64,000 nt of DNA from Alteromonas sp. BL110 (lineage in GTDB: Bacteria; Pseudomonadota; Gammaproteobacteria; Enterobacterales; Alteromonadaceae): the NCBI RefSeq assembly GCF_003443615.1, contig NZ_CP031967.1:3844001-3908000 (forward strand), written 5' to 3'. The notes below the pieces were generated by a model, which did not search any database, was not told the DNA's origin, and was given only the letters and a program-made list of their open reading frames with translations. A program made the position numbers and the translations under genes. This document shows positions 41,725 through 48,792 of this stretch, piece after piece (position 1 is the stretch's first letter; the number at the start of each line of letters is the position of its first letter).

Positions 41725-42489
41725 ATGACTACCACAATTTACGATCGCTTCAATAGGCTTGTGTTGACTGACACTAGATGGTCAGCTCCCGTTAATATCG
41801 AAGGTACTATTTACTTAGTTTTCGTCGATGATTGCGAATTTGAAAAAATTGCAAACAGAGATAACGCGGTAATGATTTTAGCTGGCGATGGTCAGTTAAT
41901 CGCTCGATGGAAAAAATGGTGGTTTGAAAGTTTAGACCCTGATGATTTACCAGAAACTGAAGTGAACGGACAAAATGGTATTTCACTGATCGTTATTGAT
42001 AAGGTCAATAACGAAGTGATTCACGATTGTGGTCTTAAAATAGCTTACAAGTGTGTTGAGACTAGCGATTTAAAAGCAGCCTTCACTGGTAGCGGTGGAA
42101 AAGCAGCAGCTGAGAGCTGGGTTGTTACACAGTGCTCAAGGACAGCATTGACAGCTGCGGCGGAGCGGGATCCTTTTACTAGCAATATACATAAGTACGT
42201 TGATTTCAATAGCGGTAAAACAAATGTAAAAGATCCTGTCTACGACTATACTTGTATTACAGACAGCATCATTCATGGAGGGTATATAATGACGTTAAAT
42301 GATAAAGAAATTTTAAAGTTAAGCGAATCACCTCTAGCAGAAACTATTAAGTTAGCATTTGCTTCTGGTGACCTTGCGGCTTCTGCTCCAAGCCCTTCGG
42401 TTACCGATACGGAATGGACCCCGGAAAAGAAAGAGAGTTTAAGAGCAGCTATTCGCGAAGTTCGAAAGCTCGAAGGCTTAGACCAGTAA
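41725..42489 (+). CDS. HslV/proteasome-like Ntn hydrolase of phage
   Basis: 254 residues starting at 41725, with AGGGA four bases upstream. The first 165 residues read like a proteasome beta-type protease such as HslV: Thr2 after the initiator Met (MTTTIYD), an Asp in LTDTRWS, EKIANRDNAVMILAGDG (matching HslV Lys33 and its following strand), LIVIDKVNNEVI, and the GSGGKAAAESW segment matching GSGG in HslV. The last 75 or so residues are not part of that fold. It is a rightward gene between tRNA-Leu and the leftward integrase, the place of lysogenic-conversion genes. Protease activity is inference. Confidence 0.6.
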   Translation: MTTTIYDRFNRLVLTDTRWSAPVNIEGTIYLVFVDDCEFEKIANRDNAVMILAGDGQLIARWKKWWFESLDPDDLPETEVNGQNGISLIVIDKVNNEVIHDCGLKIAYKCVETSDLKAAFTGSGGKAAAESWVVTQCSRTALTAAAERDPFTSNIHKYVDFNSGKTNVKDPVYDYTCITDSIIHGGYIMTLNDKEILKLSESPLAETIKLAFASGDLAASAPSPSVTDTEWTPEKKESLRAAIREVRKLEGLDQ

Positions 42490-42492
42490 AAG

Positions 42493-42518
42493 AAAACCCG
42501 TCGCATGACGGGTTTTTA
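42493..42518. terminator. Bidirectional terminator
   Basis: AAAACCCGTC and GACGGGTTTT form a perfect 10-bp stem with a GCAT loop. It serves the rightward Ntn-hydrolase gene and the leftward integrase operon, which converge here. Confidence 0.88.
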
Positions 42519-42689
42519 GTATTCGTTTTCTTCTGCTATCCGCTTTCTCTTCTTCTCTTCATAAGCATCCCAGTCTGTATTCCTTTCCATTTCAATACAG
42601 TCATCACAAAGACGTGCGCCATAATAGTTAGAGACTGGAATTCTATGGCAGTACTCACACCCACTTACATCACAATAGTCTTCACTCAC
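42516..42689 (-). CDS. Small cysteine-rich protein coupled to the integrase
   Basis: 57 residues, GTG start at 42689 overlapping the integrase stop in GTGA, with GGAG nine to ten bases upstream. It has CxxxxCxxC near the N-terminus (CDVSGCEYC) and a CxxC (LCDDC) later, a likely single zinc site, then a charged tail (EEKKRKRIAEENEY). The stop lies in the terminator stem. Last gene of the leftward operon. It could be a DNA- or protein-binding accessory of recombination; function unknown. Confidence 0.65.
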   Translation of the reverse strand: MSEDYCDVSGCEYCHRIPVSNYYGARLCDDCIEMERNTDWDAYEEKKRKRIAEENEY

Positions 42690-43687
42690 TTCTTACTCTC
42701 CACTGTTGGTACCACCGAGACTTTTCTGTCATAAACACGAACCTGGCTTTCTGTCTTGTGGCCACTGGCTTGTTGTTTCTCGCTTACTGTTCCCTCAAAG
42801 TCACTAATACCTTTTGCTTTGATGTCATGGAACGTGAAATCTAAAGGTAGCTGGGTTTCTTCACGCGCCTTGATGATAGCTTTGCGCCAGCGCTGATCGA
42901 AACTCGCTACTGCGAAAGGGTGACCGTTCTTCTGGTGAAGCACAAACATACTGAATACGTCTGGGTTTATTTCATTTGCTGTGCTTACAGCCTTGCGTAG
43001 TCGTGGGCCCCATTCCTTAATTTGTTTCTTACCCGTTTTACCTTGCTGTATGAAAATACCGTCTTGAAGCAGCTGGCTTTGATGCAGTTTAACCACGTCA
43101 GCTTTACGGGCCATGCACAAATAGCTAATTTCCATTGCTGCTTTAACTACTGGGCAAGCTCTCTGATAAACCGCGTCATACTCGTAGTCTTCAATATAGC
43201 GGTCTCTCGCTTTCTCTTTGAACTGCTTAACACCTTGGCATGGGTTACGTTGAACTTTGCCGCGTTCGTATGCCCAGCGAAATACACGAGATAAAAATGC
43301 TTTGTGTCTATTTGCTTGAACTGGTGACTTTTGGCCAAGGATGTCCATGAACTTTCTTACATGAACAGGGGTAACCGTATTCGGGTCCATTTTGCCGAAT
43401 GCACTGAGTACTTTCTTGCTGTACTTCTTATAGTCTTTCCTCGTGTGTAACGATAACTCGCGGAAATCAGCACTATCAAAGAACGTTTCAACTAGATGTT
43501 GAACAGTGTGTTTGTTGTTGGCTATGGCCATATACTTTTCGTAAGCAGCCCATACTTCCGATTGTTTGGCGTCGACATCACAAAGGCGCACAGTTCCACC
43601 ACCTACGGGTTTAAACTCGTAAGCGCTGCGCCCCTTGTACACTCGCTGAGGCATCCATTGATCTTCTACTTTACGTTTACGTGGCAT
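42686..43687 (-). CDS. int: Tyrosine recombinase, prophage integrase
   Basis: 333 residues. N-terminal arm-binding and core-binding (SAM-like) domains, then the catalytic domain. Catalytic residues: Arg in YLCMARKADVV, Lys in QQGKTGKK, His in FHDIKAKG, His in SGHKTES and the Tyr in QVRVYDRK. The usual HxxR box reads HDIK, so lysine replaces the second arginine. It reads toward tRNA-Leu, the normal orientation for an integrase next to its attachment site. Confidence 0.93.
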   Translation of the reverse strand: MPRKRKVEDQWMPQRVYKGRSAYEFKPVGGGTVRLCDVDAKQSEVWAAYEKYMAIANNKHTVQHLVETFFDSADFRELSLHTRKDYKKYSKKVLSAFGKMDPNTVTPVHVRKFMDILGQKSPVQANRHKAFLSRVFRWAYERGKVQRNPCQGVKQFKEKARDRYIEDYEYDAVYQRACPVVKAAMEISYLCMARKADVVKLHQSQLLQDGIFIQQGKTGKKQIKEWGPRLRKAVSTANEINPDVFSMFVLHQKNGHPFAVASFDQRWRKAIIKAREETQLPLDFTFHDIKAKGISDFEGTVSEKQQASGHKTESQVRVYDRKVSVVPTVESKK

Positions 43688-43690
43688 AAT

Positions 43691-43897
43691 CTATTTCAAA
43701 AAGTTAGGGTTAAAACCGTCATCATTTGCTGCAGCTGGCGCTTTGTCGCGGCCATTTAGCCAGTCGTCGGTTGTCCACACTTCCCCTTTAGCATTTACAC
43801 GGTAGGTGATACCGTTCTCTTCAAACCAGCGCACTTGAGAGCTTCGCTTCTCGTACCCGGTCATTGTCGTTATATCTGAGCCTATTACAATTTGCAT
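43691..43897 (-). CDS. DUF4224 domain protein
   Basis: 68 residues with the DUF4224 pattern MTGYEKRSSQVRWFEENGIT followed by YRVNAKGEVW. Such proteins commonly sit just upstream of phage integrases and may act as small DNA-binding or excision factors (inference). Overlaps the preceding gene by one base (TAATG) and precedes int by three bases. Confidence 0.8.
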   Translation of the reverse strand: MQIVIGSDITTMTGYEKRSSQVRWFEENGITYRVNAKGEVWTTDDWLNGRDKAPAAANDDGFNPNFLK

Positions 43898-44211
43898 TAA
43901 AGGACTCCAAATAAATCAGTTTGATGCGCTACTTCTGTTGGTGAACTAGCAACATTAACATTCCGTTTTTCGTTATTTCTTGGCTTGCCTTCCATGCGTT
44001 GATTCCATGCTGCTGCTATAATGTTTCGCCAATCTTTCTGTTTTGAATCGAATTGCATGTGCATGCTGCACGGGCATTTCTCGCATCTAATGAACGCGTT
44101 CACTGTGTGGTTGTCGCGGTGAAGGGGCGCAAAAGCTAGGTGTACGCCATCCACATGCACGTCTGAGTTTCCACAGAAAGGGCAGGGCTTAAGTTCATTT
44201 TGCGGTTTCAT
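43897..44211 (-). CDS. Lar-like restriction alleviation family protein (1)
   Basis: 104 residues with the Lar-type zinc ribbon: LKPCPFCGN, then CEKCPCSMH, and the AWNQR ending of the domain. Rac prophage Lar modulates EcoKI restriction in E. coli; most homologues are untested. A 35-residue tail follows the domain. Overlaps the previous gene in ATGA. Confidence 0.7.
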   Translation of the reverse strand: MKPQNELKPCPFCGNSDVHVDGVHLAFAPLHRDNHTVNAFIRCEKCPCSMHMQFDSKQKDWRNIIAAAWNQRMEGKPRNNEKRNVNVASSPTEVAHQTDLFGVL

Positions 44212-44486
44212 TCAAGTTGTCCAAACATTTTAGCCTGGTGTGGCTCTAGCGGCTCTGGCCTGTTCGTAACTTCGAATACTTCAATTAAAGAGTCGTGAAC
44301 GAAGCTGCTGCAGATTTCAGTGCAGAATACTTTTTTACCATGCGCTTCGCAGGTACCGAACTGGGTTCTGTTTTTCGCACGGCCTGTATACTTTTCAACG
44401 TAAGGGCAGTGCTTATCTTGCTTATACCCTTCAACTGAAAAGTGATTACAGGCTATGCATGCCTTAGGAAGTTTCATTTGCATCAT
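44208..44486 (-). CDS. Cysteine-rich phage protein of unknown function
   Basis: 92 residues with seven cysteines, including CIACNHF and spaced HCPY, GTCEAH and FCTEICS, suggesting a metal site. Not recognised. Start at 44486 overlaps the upstream stop in ATGA; the next ATG (44483) is also usable. Confidence 0.6.
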   Translation of the reverse strand: MMQMKLPKACIACNHFSVEGYKQDKHCPYVEKYTGRAKNRTQFGTCEAHGKKVFCTEICSSFVHDSLIEVFEVTNRPEPLEPHQAKMFGQLE

Positions 44487-44704
44487 GAGTTTTTACCCAA
44501 CGCCAGTAGGCCAAACACGAAAACGGCTACTATAGATGCAATCCATACCCAGCACACAGAACGCATTAAATAGTTAAACGCCCTTGGCTCTGTTCGGCAG
44601 TCTCCACCGTAGTATTTGAAGCTAACAATCACACCGAAAAAACAGAGAAGTGAAGAGCAAATCAGAAGCGCCCAGCTGATGTTAAAAAGATTATCGTAGT
44701 CCAT
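44483..44704 (-). CDS. Small phage membrane protein, two helices
   Basis: 73 residues with two hydrophobic helices (about residues 6-27 and 49-69) and a short charged loop. The start at 44704 sits in TGATG over the stop of the upstream gene; its ribosome binding site AAGGAG lies in the codons for the upstream KEQE tail. Function unknown. Confidence 0.6.
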   Translation of the reverse strand: MDYDNLFNISWALLICSSLLCFFGVIVSFKYYGGDCRTEPRAFNYLMRSVCWVWIASIVAVFVFGLLALGKNS

Positions 44705-44731
44705 CACTCTTGCTCCTTGCGTAGTTGTTCT
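44702..44731 (-). repeat. KEQE junction repeat 1
   Basis: The minus-strand sequence CGCAAGGAGCAAGAGTGATG (44721-44702) is shared base for base with junction 2, and the flank to 44731 with junction 3. It encodes the upstream tail and carries the downstream ribosome binding site and start. Confidence 0.85.
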
Positions 44732-44907
44732 TGCCTAGAAATATACGTCTCAATAAATTCAGGCTCGAACCTTGAAACCCAACCACAACTAGAGCATTGG
44801 AACTGGCTACCATTAAAGGAAGTGCGAGGCATTACCTTGCAACACTCTCCACCGCAATAAGGCGTGTAATTTAACCTTGATAACAAGTTTTCTCTTACCA
44901 GACTCAT
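44704..44907 (-). CDS. Zinc-ribbon phage protein
   Basis: 67 residues with paired cysteines CGGECC and CSSCGW, a likely zinc ribbon; ends in QLRKEQE. The start at 44907 overlaps the previous stop in TGATG; the longer open frame from 44934 would overlap the upstream gene. Function unknown. Confidence 0.6.
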   Translation of the reverse strand: MSLVRENLLSRLNYTPYCGGECCKVMPRTSFNGSQFQCSSCGWVSRFEPEFIETYISRQEQLRKEQE

Positions 44908-44924
44908 CACTCTTGCTCCTTGCG
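44905..44924 (-). repeat. KEQE junction repeat 2
   Basis: Twenty bases identical to junction 1 on the minus strand, encoding the end of the upstream gene (RKEQE) and carrying AAGGAG for the next gene. Confidence 0.85.
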
Positions 44925-45116
44925 TTTGTTCCAAGCGTTTACTGCGTCAGTTTCGTTAACTTGCCAAAGTTTAGGGTAGGGCATTATAGGGCACTTGAGC
45001 TCAAAACAAGCCACTCCGAAATGCACTGCGCCTTTGTTGTGATTAGCCGTTGATGGTTTACTTGAAATCAACTCAGGCTCACCACCGCAAAAAGGGCATG
45101 GTTTTAAATCACTCAT
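44907..45116 (-). CDS. Lar-like restriction alleviation family protein (2)
   Basis: 69 residues: LKPCPFCGGEPEL at the start, C-x-L-K-C in the middle and AVNAWNKRKEQE at the end, the full Lar-type short domain. Second of two such genes in this operon, and not a recent copy of the first. Overlaps the upstream gene in ATGA. Confidence 0.72.
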   Translation of the reverse strand: MSDLKPCPFCGGEPELISSKPSTANHNKGAVHFGVACFELKCPIMPYPKLWQVNETDAVNAWNKRKEQE

Positions 45117-45670
45117 TCTTCTTGCTCCTTGTGTAGTTGTTCTGCTTTAGACTTTAAGTAACCTATAGCAACTGCTAGAGAACTTCTTACTATATCTTCT
45201 CCTAGCTTTGACTTAATCTCCTCCAAATCGCTGGCAGCTGAATGAAGCGCCTCAATCTTCTTCTCTATGGCGAATTTGTTTAGCGCTTTTTGCATTGGTA
45301 ACTCTGCGACTTTCGAGGAAGCTTTTTTTAAATACTTTGTTTCAGCAGCCTCTGACATAGATAAAATAACGTCATCAGATATGTCTGTTATACAGCCCAA
45401 ATTCAATTTTGATTGCTCTTCCTTGGCGCTTTGGAAGCCGTCATACCAAATATCACCATAGCGCCTCAACAAAATGGACACTTCTTTTGCTAGACCCTCT
45501 TTGATGTACTCTAATTCCCTCACGCGATCACTAACCCTTGCGAGTTCGGCTTCAAAACTAGCTACAGTTTCCCGAACATCTTCTTCAGCGAATACCGCGG
45601 CCATTTCAGGAAAGCTTCTGGCTGTATGAGGAAAAGGAAGCTTTTTTATATCTTTAAATACATTACTCAT
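45113..45670 (-). CDS. Coiled-coil phage protein of unknown function (1)
   Basis: 185 residues, mostly charged helix with likely coiled coil at about residues 30-70, ending in EQLHKEQEE. The start at 45670 (MSNVFKD) overlaps the upstream stop in ATGA. Not recognised. Confidence 0.6.
   Translation of the reverse strand: MSNVFKDIKKLPFPHTARSFPEMAAVFAEEDVRETVASFEAELARVSDRVRELEYIKEGLAKEVSILLRRYGDIWYDGFQSAKEEQSKLNLGCITDISDDVILSMSEAAETKYLKKASSKVAELPMQKALNKFAIEKKIEALHSAASDLEEIKSKLGEDIVRSSLAVAIGYLKSKAEQLHKEQEE
45121..45143 (-). repeat. KEQE junction repeat 3
   Basis: Shares CAAGGAGCAAG and AGAACAACTAC with junction 1, with one base changed between them. Confidence 0.75.
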
Positions 45671-46062
45671 GCGCTGGCCACCTCTTTCCATTGATCACGT
45701 TCGCGAGTGACCTGGTTGATTTGTTCCTGCAGCTGCTCACACTGTTTTTGTAATAGGCCGCATTCGACGTTTCCGTCATTAATGGTTTCTGCATGCTGCT
45801 GCAGTTCAGACATGGCCAAACGCTTTAAGCGCTCATTTTCTGCATTAACGCGTGCCAGTTCCTGAATAATTGCATCAACTGCACATCCACCTTCGCTAAC
45901 CAAGTTGTTAACAGCGCAATGTTCAAGCAGCATTTCAAGCTTTTGCTCATTACGCGTGGCAGCTTCAACGATTGGGGCGAATGCCTCTCTAACCTCATTA
46001 GCTGAAATTAGGGCGCCATTAACAGGGCAGTGGCCTAAGGCCTTAAAATCAAGTTTAATCAT
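45667..46062 (-). CDS. Coiled-coil phage protein of unknown function (2)
   Basis: 131 residues. A short N-terminal part (LDFKALGHCPVNG) is followed by long helices with heptad-like Leu spacing (ELARVNAENERLKRLA, LQKQCEQLQEQINQV). Resembles many phage ea-type or eaD-like coiled-coil proteins only in a general way. TAATG overlap with the upstream gene. Confidence 0.6.
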   Translation of the reverse strand: MIKLDFKALGHCPVNGALISANEVREAFAPIVEAATRNEQKLEMLLEHCAVNNLVSEGGCAVDAIIQELARVNAENERLKRLAMSELQQHAETINDGNVECGLLQKQCEQLQEQINQVTRERDQWKEVASA

Positions 46063-46244
46063 TACTGCATCCCCAAATCTTCAAGTGTTACGCCCAGTTC
46101 TTTCGCCATTTCCAGCGCTTCTATACGACGACGAACGCGACAAGCTTCGAGTGATTCTTGCTTGGTGCGGCGCTTTTCAGTCGTTCCTTTGCCGCGAAAG
46201 CATGAATCAGTGAATTGTTGAAATACATCGTTATGCGGTCTCAT
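46062..46244 (-). CDS. Small basic phage protein
   Basis: 60 residues, rich in Arg, Lys and Glu (TEKRRTKQESLEACRVRRRIE), mostly helical. Ribosome binding site AAGGATTAGG overlaps the end of the upstream gene. Function unknown. Confidence 0.55.
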   Translation of the reverse strand: MRPHNDVFQQFTDSCFRGKGTTEKRRTKQESLEACRVRRRIEALEMAKELGVTLEDLGMQ

Positions 46245-46248
46245 TTGC

Positions 46249-46416
46249 CTAATCCTTTTTGCTTGTTTCTTCTAGCGCTTCAGCGCGTTCTAACTGAATG
46301 GCAAGGCTCTCTAACTGGCGAACCTCATCAACGCTAAACTGAACCGGCAGGTTCGAACCAATCACCTTGGCCAACGCGCTTACTCCGGTACCGTTCAATT
46401 GAAATATGTGTTTCAT
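46249..46416 (-). CDS. Small phage protein of unknown function
   Basis: 55 residues from ATG at 46416 (MKHIFQLNGTGVSALAKVIG) ending in LEETSKKD. It fills the gap between its neighbours with four bases to the next start, which supports it. No good ribosome binding site; a GC-rich hairpin (46426-46442) lies just upstream. Confidence 0.55.
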   Translation of the reverse strand: MKHIFQLNGTGVSALAKVIGSNLPVQFSVDEVRQLESLAIQLERAEALEETSKKD

Positions 46417-46425
46417 AGTTACTGA

Positions 46426-46442
46426 GTGGGGCAGTGCCCCAC
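46426..46442 (-). promoter_or_regulatory. GC-rich hairpin inside the leftward operon
   Basis: GTGGGGC and GCCCCAC form a 7-bp perfect stem with a 3-base loop, 10 bases before the 46416 start and 13 bases after the DUF2303 stop. No T-run. It could end or protect the upstream message, or hide the next start. Confidence 0.5.
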
Positions 46443-46455
46443 ACCTTATTGATGG

Positions 46456-47313
46456 TTAAGCGCGAAAGCCGCCGATAAATACTTCAACAGGCAACTCGTT
46501 TAGGTTGTCTGAAATCTTCTCTTTGAACTCTTCAGAGATTTGTTCGTTATGCTCTTCTTCACCAACAATGCGCAGCGTGAAGGCAATGCGCGCATCACCA
46601 GTGAGCATTGAAACGCGAATCCTGAACGTAACTTCTGATAGACCTGCATAGGGCACGCATGTAAAATTGATATAGGCTGGTAGGTCTTTTTTGTTCTTGG
46701 CCGCTTCACGTTCTGTCACGCTGGCGCTGTTCTCGAACTGGTCTATTGAACTTTCAATTTCTCGTACACGCTCAACGGTTACCGTTCTTACTGCGTTAAT
46801 GGCCACAGATAGGTTCATTTGTTCGCCTGAAATACCGTCTACTGTGATGCGGTCTTTCCAGTCTTCAATAAAATCACTAAGGTCTTGTTGACCAGAACGC
46901 CTATCGCATGCAGAAATCAACGCTTTGTAAGCAGCTGTTTTAGGGATGCTAAGTGTAGCCTTGTGATCACAGTGACCAGGTACAGTTAAATCACCAACGT
47001 TTAAAATGGCTGCGGCCTTCATGTCTTCACCGTCGATAAATACTTGCGCGTTAGGGTAAAGCGGGGTTTCATCACCAACGTACTCGCTCACATAATCAAC
47101 AAAGCTTTTGATATCTTCCGTAGTGAAGGAGCCACGAAAGCGTGTTCGGTTTTGCAGTTGGTTTTCAAAGTTAAGTAAAGAGAAATTATCAGGTACCATC
47201 ATGGCCGGCGCTTCTCTTTCCTGAATCAAGCAAGTAGTGTCAGCCAGCTGCGCATTTAATTGCTTGTTAAGTTCGCTCTTTTGAAGTTCTAGAAGTGTGT
47301 CGCGATCTAACAT
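46456..47313 (-). CDS. DUF2303 (YfdQ-like) phage protein
   Basis: 285 residues. The DUF2303 family, known from E. coli yfdQ in prophage CPS-53, is recognised from FRGSFTTEDIKSFVDYVSEY, VFIDGEDMKAAAILNVGD and PGHCDHKATLSIPKT. Function unknown; usually found near phage recombination genes. Precedes the yfdR-like HD gene in the same operon. Confidence 0.8.
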   Translation of the reverse strand: MLDRDTLLELQKSELNKQLNAQLADTTCLIQEREAPAMMVPDNFSLLNFENQLQNRTRFRGSFTTEDIKSFVDYVSEYVGDETPLYPNAQVFIDGEDMKAAAILNVGDLTVPGHCDHKATLSIPKTAAYKALISACDRRSGQQDLSDFIEDWKDRITVDGISGEQMNLSVAINAVRTVTVERVREIESSIDQFENSASVTEREAAKNKKDLPAYINFTCVPYAGLSEVTFRIRVSMLTGDARIAFTLRIVGEEEHNEQISEEFKEKISDNLNELPVEVFIGGFRA

Positions 47314-47315
47314 AG

Positions 47316-47684
47316 TTATTCCTTAGTCATCTTAGTTACATTGGCTTGACCCGCGAACAGGTCGTCGTGGCTTTTAGCAAGCAAACTAATAGAACCATCC
47401 TTGTTCACCCACATTGGGGTTTCAGTGGTGGTCTCTTCGTTAATCTTGCCCGTTGGGGTAGGACGTGAATATTTGGCAGTAGATACCACTTTCACTTTAA
47501 TGCCTGCGCCGTTTTGGGCAGACGTTGCAGCCGGTTCAATTTTGAAGGTAACGTCTAACTTGCCACCCTTATTGAATCGAAAGATTGATTTACTCACCTC
47601 TGTAAGAAAGGCAGTTAGCTGACGCTCAAATGCACCGCTATCTACTTCAGCGAGAAATTCATTTAATGGGCCTTGTTCGCTCAT
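47316..47684 (-). CDS. Phage protein of unknown function, next to DUF2303
   Basis: 122 residues, no family recognised with certainty; position next to a DUF2303 gene resembles yfdP in CPS-53. It has a clear ribosome binding site (AAAGGAAAAACG before the ATG). Predicted soluble, with beta-rich middle (KLDVTFKIEP, IKVKVVSTAK). Confidence 0.6.
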   Translation of the reverse strand: MSEQGPLNEFLAEVDSGAFERQLTAFLTEVSKSIFRFNKGGKLDVTFKIEPAATSAQNGAGIKVKVVSTAKYSRPTPTGKINEETTTETPMWVNKDGSISLLAKSHDDLFAGQANVTKMTKE

Positions 47685-47713
47685 CGTTTTTCCTTTGGTT
47701 AAGCTGCTAGCAG

Positions 47714-47917
47714 CTATTCAATAAAATCGTCTAAACCGCGTTGCTGTGCTCTTCGCTTGAACTTCTCAAGCGCGGTTTTTTCTAGTTTGTCGATGCGGTA
47801 AACGTTGCAGCCGCATACTTCTGCAATAGCGTCACGAGTAATTATTTGCCCTGGCTCGATAAGCACACTTAGCACTGCCAAGCCAAGGTCAATGTTCAAC
47901 TCGTCTTCGCGCTTCAT
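47714..47917 (-). CDS. Small sigma-region-4-like HTH protein
   Basis: 67 residues. The pattern IITRDAIAEVCGCNVYRIDKLEKTALEKFKRR is like the helix-turn-helix of sigma region 4 or small phage HTH proteins (compare the order IAE-CG-S-RI-QIE-A). Likely DNA-binding. The start overlaps the upstream stop in TAATG; a 14-base palindrome AGCTGCTAGCAGCT overlaps its stop (47702-47715). Confidence 0.6.
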   Translation of the reverse strand: MKREDELNIDLGLAVLSVLIEPGQIITRDAIAEVCGCNVYRIDKLEKTALEKFKRRAQQRGLDDFIE

Positions 47918-48792
47918 TAAGCATTAGCAGCTAACGCTGCAGCTTTAGCTTGCAAACTGAAGTAGCGGTCTAGGAATAGTTCTTTGGCGCCCATTGGTGG
48001 AAGCGGATGAATGATTTCTTCACAAGGCACTTGATCACTAATGAATGCCCAGTGAGCAGGGTGAGGTGTCATAAGGTCGCGCACCTCGGTAGCTAGCATT
48101 TTTACGTCAGCGTCTTTTACGCATGCATGAACTGGCCATTCAACGCCGACACTTCTGTAAAGGTTCTGCTCGATAGTGGTGTGAATACTTTGGTAAACAG
48201 GTAGCAGCTGCTTTAAAGGGGAAACCATGTCACCACAGTAAGCTTCTGCAGCATCATGAAGTAGGGCAGCTAGCGCATGCTCTTCTGGTACCAACTCACT
48301 AACAAGAACTGAATGTTGCGCTACTGAGTAGAATTTATTGGTGTGGCCATTGAAGCGGCACATGTTAGAAAGCGCGTGTGCGATGTCTTCAATATCAAAA
48401 AGCATGTGCTTAATGTTGGTGTAATCAAACATGGTACCGGAACGCAGCTGAACCTTAGGAGGAACGTGAGCGTTTGATAGAGGTACAACATTATTCGGTT
48501 TAGCCTGGCTACTGGTAAATTCAACACCAAATTCTTTACAGATTTCACGCAGCTTACTTACTGTCTCTTGAATCTTCTCAAACAGATAGTTTTCACCAGG
48601 CCACGAGTTCGCATTGCTTAAGTAGCAGTGGTTTACACCGTCTTTCCAAATATCGATAAAGAAATAACCTTTATCTAGCGCTATTTGGTGCTGAACAGTA
48701 AAGCGTGCGTCCTCAGCAATAGCATTTGTAAGAAGCAGCATTTCGTCTTTGCCTGCCGCGATGGATTCTTTAAGTATTGAATTTGTTTGCAT
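47917..48792 (-). CDS. HD-domain phosphohydrolase (YfdR-like) with extra N-terminal domain
   Basis: 291 residues. The C-terminal part (from about residue 110) is an HD metal phosphohydrolase like E. coli YfdR: a His in SVAQHSVLVSE, the HD pair in ALLHDAAEAY and a later Asp in VKDADVKMLATE. Such enzymes act on nucleotides (a 5'-deoxynucleotidase-like role is plausible). The first 105 or so residues form a separate unrecognised domain. The start at 48792 is the first gene of the leftward operon. Confidence 0.75.
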   Translation of the reverse strand: MQTNSILKESIAAGKDEMLLLTNAIAEDARFTVQHQIALDKGYFFIDIWKDGVNHCYLSNANSWPGENYLFEKIQETVSKLREICKEFGVEFTSSQAKPNNVVPLSNAHVPPKVQLRSGTMFDYTNIKHMLFDIEDIAHALSNMCRFNGHTNKFYSVAQHSVLVSELVPEEHALAALLHDAAEAYCGDMVSPLKQLLPVYQSIHTTIEQNLYRSVGVEWPVHACVKDADVKMLATEVRDLMTPHPAHWAFISDQVPCEEIIHPLPPMGAKELFLDRYFSLQAKAAALAANA

